The position numbers and the translations under genes are program-made. The notes below the pieces were generated by a model. It had not been told where the DNA came from. It ran no database searches and saw only the letters and a list, made by a program, of their open reading frames with translations. Shown in pieces: positions 5,155 to 5,591 of a stretch of 5,591 bases of DNA (within the stretch, counting starts at the first letter, position 1; the number at the start of each line of letters is the position of its first letter). This DNA is from Candidatus Poribacteria bacterium (lineage in GTDB: Bacteria; Poribacteria; WGA-4E; WGA-3G): positions 1 through 5,591 of the forward strand of contig JAPPMR010000894.1 in the NCBI GenBank assembly GCA_028818995.1, given 5' to 3'.

Positions 5155-5591
5155 TTACGATACAAATTTCCAAGTAGACCCTTCATGGGTGTCTTGGATT
5201 TCAATATTTAGTTGTTTAAGTCGGTCGCGAATCTTATCGGATGTATCCCAATCTTTCTGGCTCCGAGCGTTTTGCCTTATCTCTAACAGAAGTTCAAGCA
5301 GTGGATTGAGAAATTCAGCAGTGTCTGCAGTATCTTGTTCGTCCACCGTATAGATTCCGAGTACTTGACAAGTTTCGCTTAAAACCTTGTAGGCTTGCGC
5401 GAAAGTTTGATCGGATATCCCATTAGATGACCCAAGAGCCTTATTGATTTGACTGACAAGTGAGAAAATTGTTCCCATTCCTTGTGCTGTATTGAAATCG
5501 TTATCCATAGCATCTGTAAATTGCGATTGCATGGTTTTTATTGCGGAAAGAAGGTCAGTGTCTGCATCGGAAACGTCGCGTGGTGTGGAAC
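5155..5591 (-). CDS. cysS: Cysteinyl-tRNA synthetase, C-terminal part (runs off the window)
   Basis: 144 residues are visible; the gene continues past the right edge and its start is not seen. The enzyme is a cytosolic class I aminoacyl-tRNA synthetase that charges tRNA-Cys. The visible part is the C-terminal helical anticodon-binding (DALR-type) region and tail: FTDAMDNDFNTAQGMGTIFSLVSQINK matches the family's F-x-x-AMDDDFNT segment, and the end, RSQKDWDTSDKIRDRLKQLNIEIQDTHEGSTW, matches the family's K-D-(W/F)-x-x-(A/S)D-x-IRD-x-L ... I-x-(L/I)-x-DTxxGT-x-W ending. The frame is open from 5591 without a break, so the Met at 5530-5532 is internal, not a start. The catalytic HIGH and KMSKS motifs lie outside the window. 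It stops with TAA at 5155-5157; a MITE-like element follows after seven bases. Confidence 0.95.
   Translation of the reverse strand, partial: STPRDVSDADTDLLSAIKTMQSQFTDAMDNDFNTAQGMGTIFSLVSQINKALGSSNGISDQTFAQAYKVLSETCQVLGIYTVDEQDTADTAEFLNPLLELLLEIRQNARSQKDWDTSDKIRDRLKQLNIEIQDTHEGSTWKFVS

Noticed and set aside
4959..5177. A plus-strand 72-residue gene across the MITE-like element
   Set aside because: It is read through inverted repeats and hairpins, has no recognisable protein features, and overlaps the end of cysS.

Overview
The window is a gene-dense stretch of bacterial DNA with moderate GC content. All supported genes lie on the minus strand, so transcription runs from high to low coordinates. 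The organism cannot be fixed from sequence alone. Bacterial Shine-Dalgarno sites, lipobox signal peptides, bacterial-type AccA and DprA, and intergenic palindromic repeats point to a Gram-negative-type bacterium. An uncultivated lineage such as Candidatus Poribacteria is a tentative guess from my recollection of similar repeats and discoidin-like lipoproteins, not something I could test here.

In transcription order: (1) 5591-5155, the C-terminal end of cysteinyl-tRNA synthetase (cysS), running in from outside the window. (2) 5143-4984, a 160-bp MITE-like element with perfect 11-bp terminal inverted repeats, a 4-bp CTAT duplication on each side, and strong internal hairpins. It begins seven bases after the cysS stop codon. 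(3) 4887-4252, a lipoprotein with a divergent discoidin (F5/8 type C-like) fold, followed by an 11-bp-stem hairpin. (4) 4161-3577, a second, paralogous lipoprotein with an excellent ribosome binding site and lipobox, broken by one in-frame TAA at 4021-4023. Its frame is otherwise intact, so only the back part shows up as an open frame. (5) 3493-2273, dprA. (6) 2272-2103, an intergenic region of packed palindromes and a perfect 21-bp tandem duplication. (7) 2102-1809, a 97-residue two-helix membrane protein whose tail contains a duplicated 11-residue motif. (8) 1717-737, accA, from a GTG start. (9) 740-3, a DUF711/UPF0210 protein whose start overlaps the accA stop as ATGA. It ends much earlier than its family normally does.

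Housekeeping functions (tRNA charging, fatty acid synthesis, uptake and recombination of DNA) are interspersed with surface lipoproteins and repeats. Only accA and the DUF711 gene look tightly coupled; the rest are separated by 83-267 bases. The 1718-1808 gap holds only the accA ribosome binding site; I found no convincing promoter or terminator there. I saw no RNA genes, CRISPR array, or complete transposase. No new multi-gene system is evident. The most notable items are the stop-interrupted lipoprotein beside its intact paralogue, the MITE-like element, the composite palindromic repeats, and the shortened DUF711 gene.
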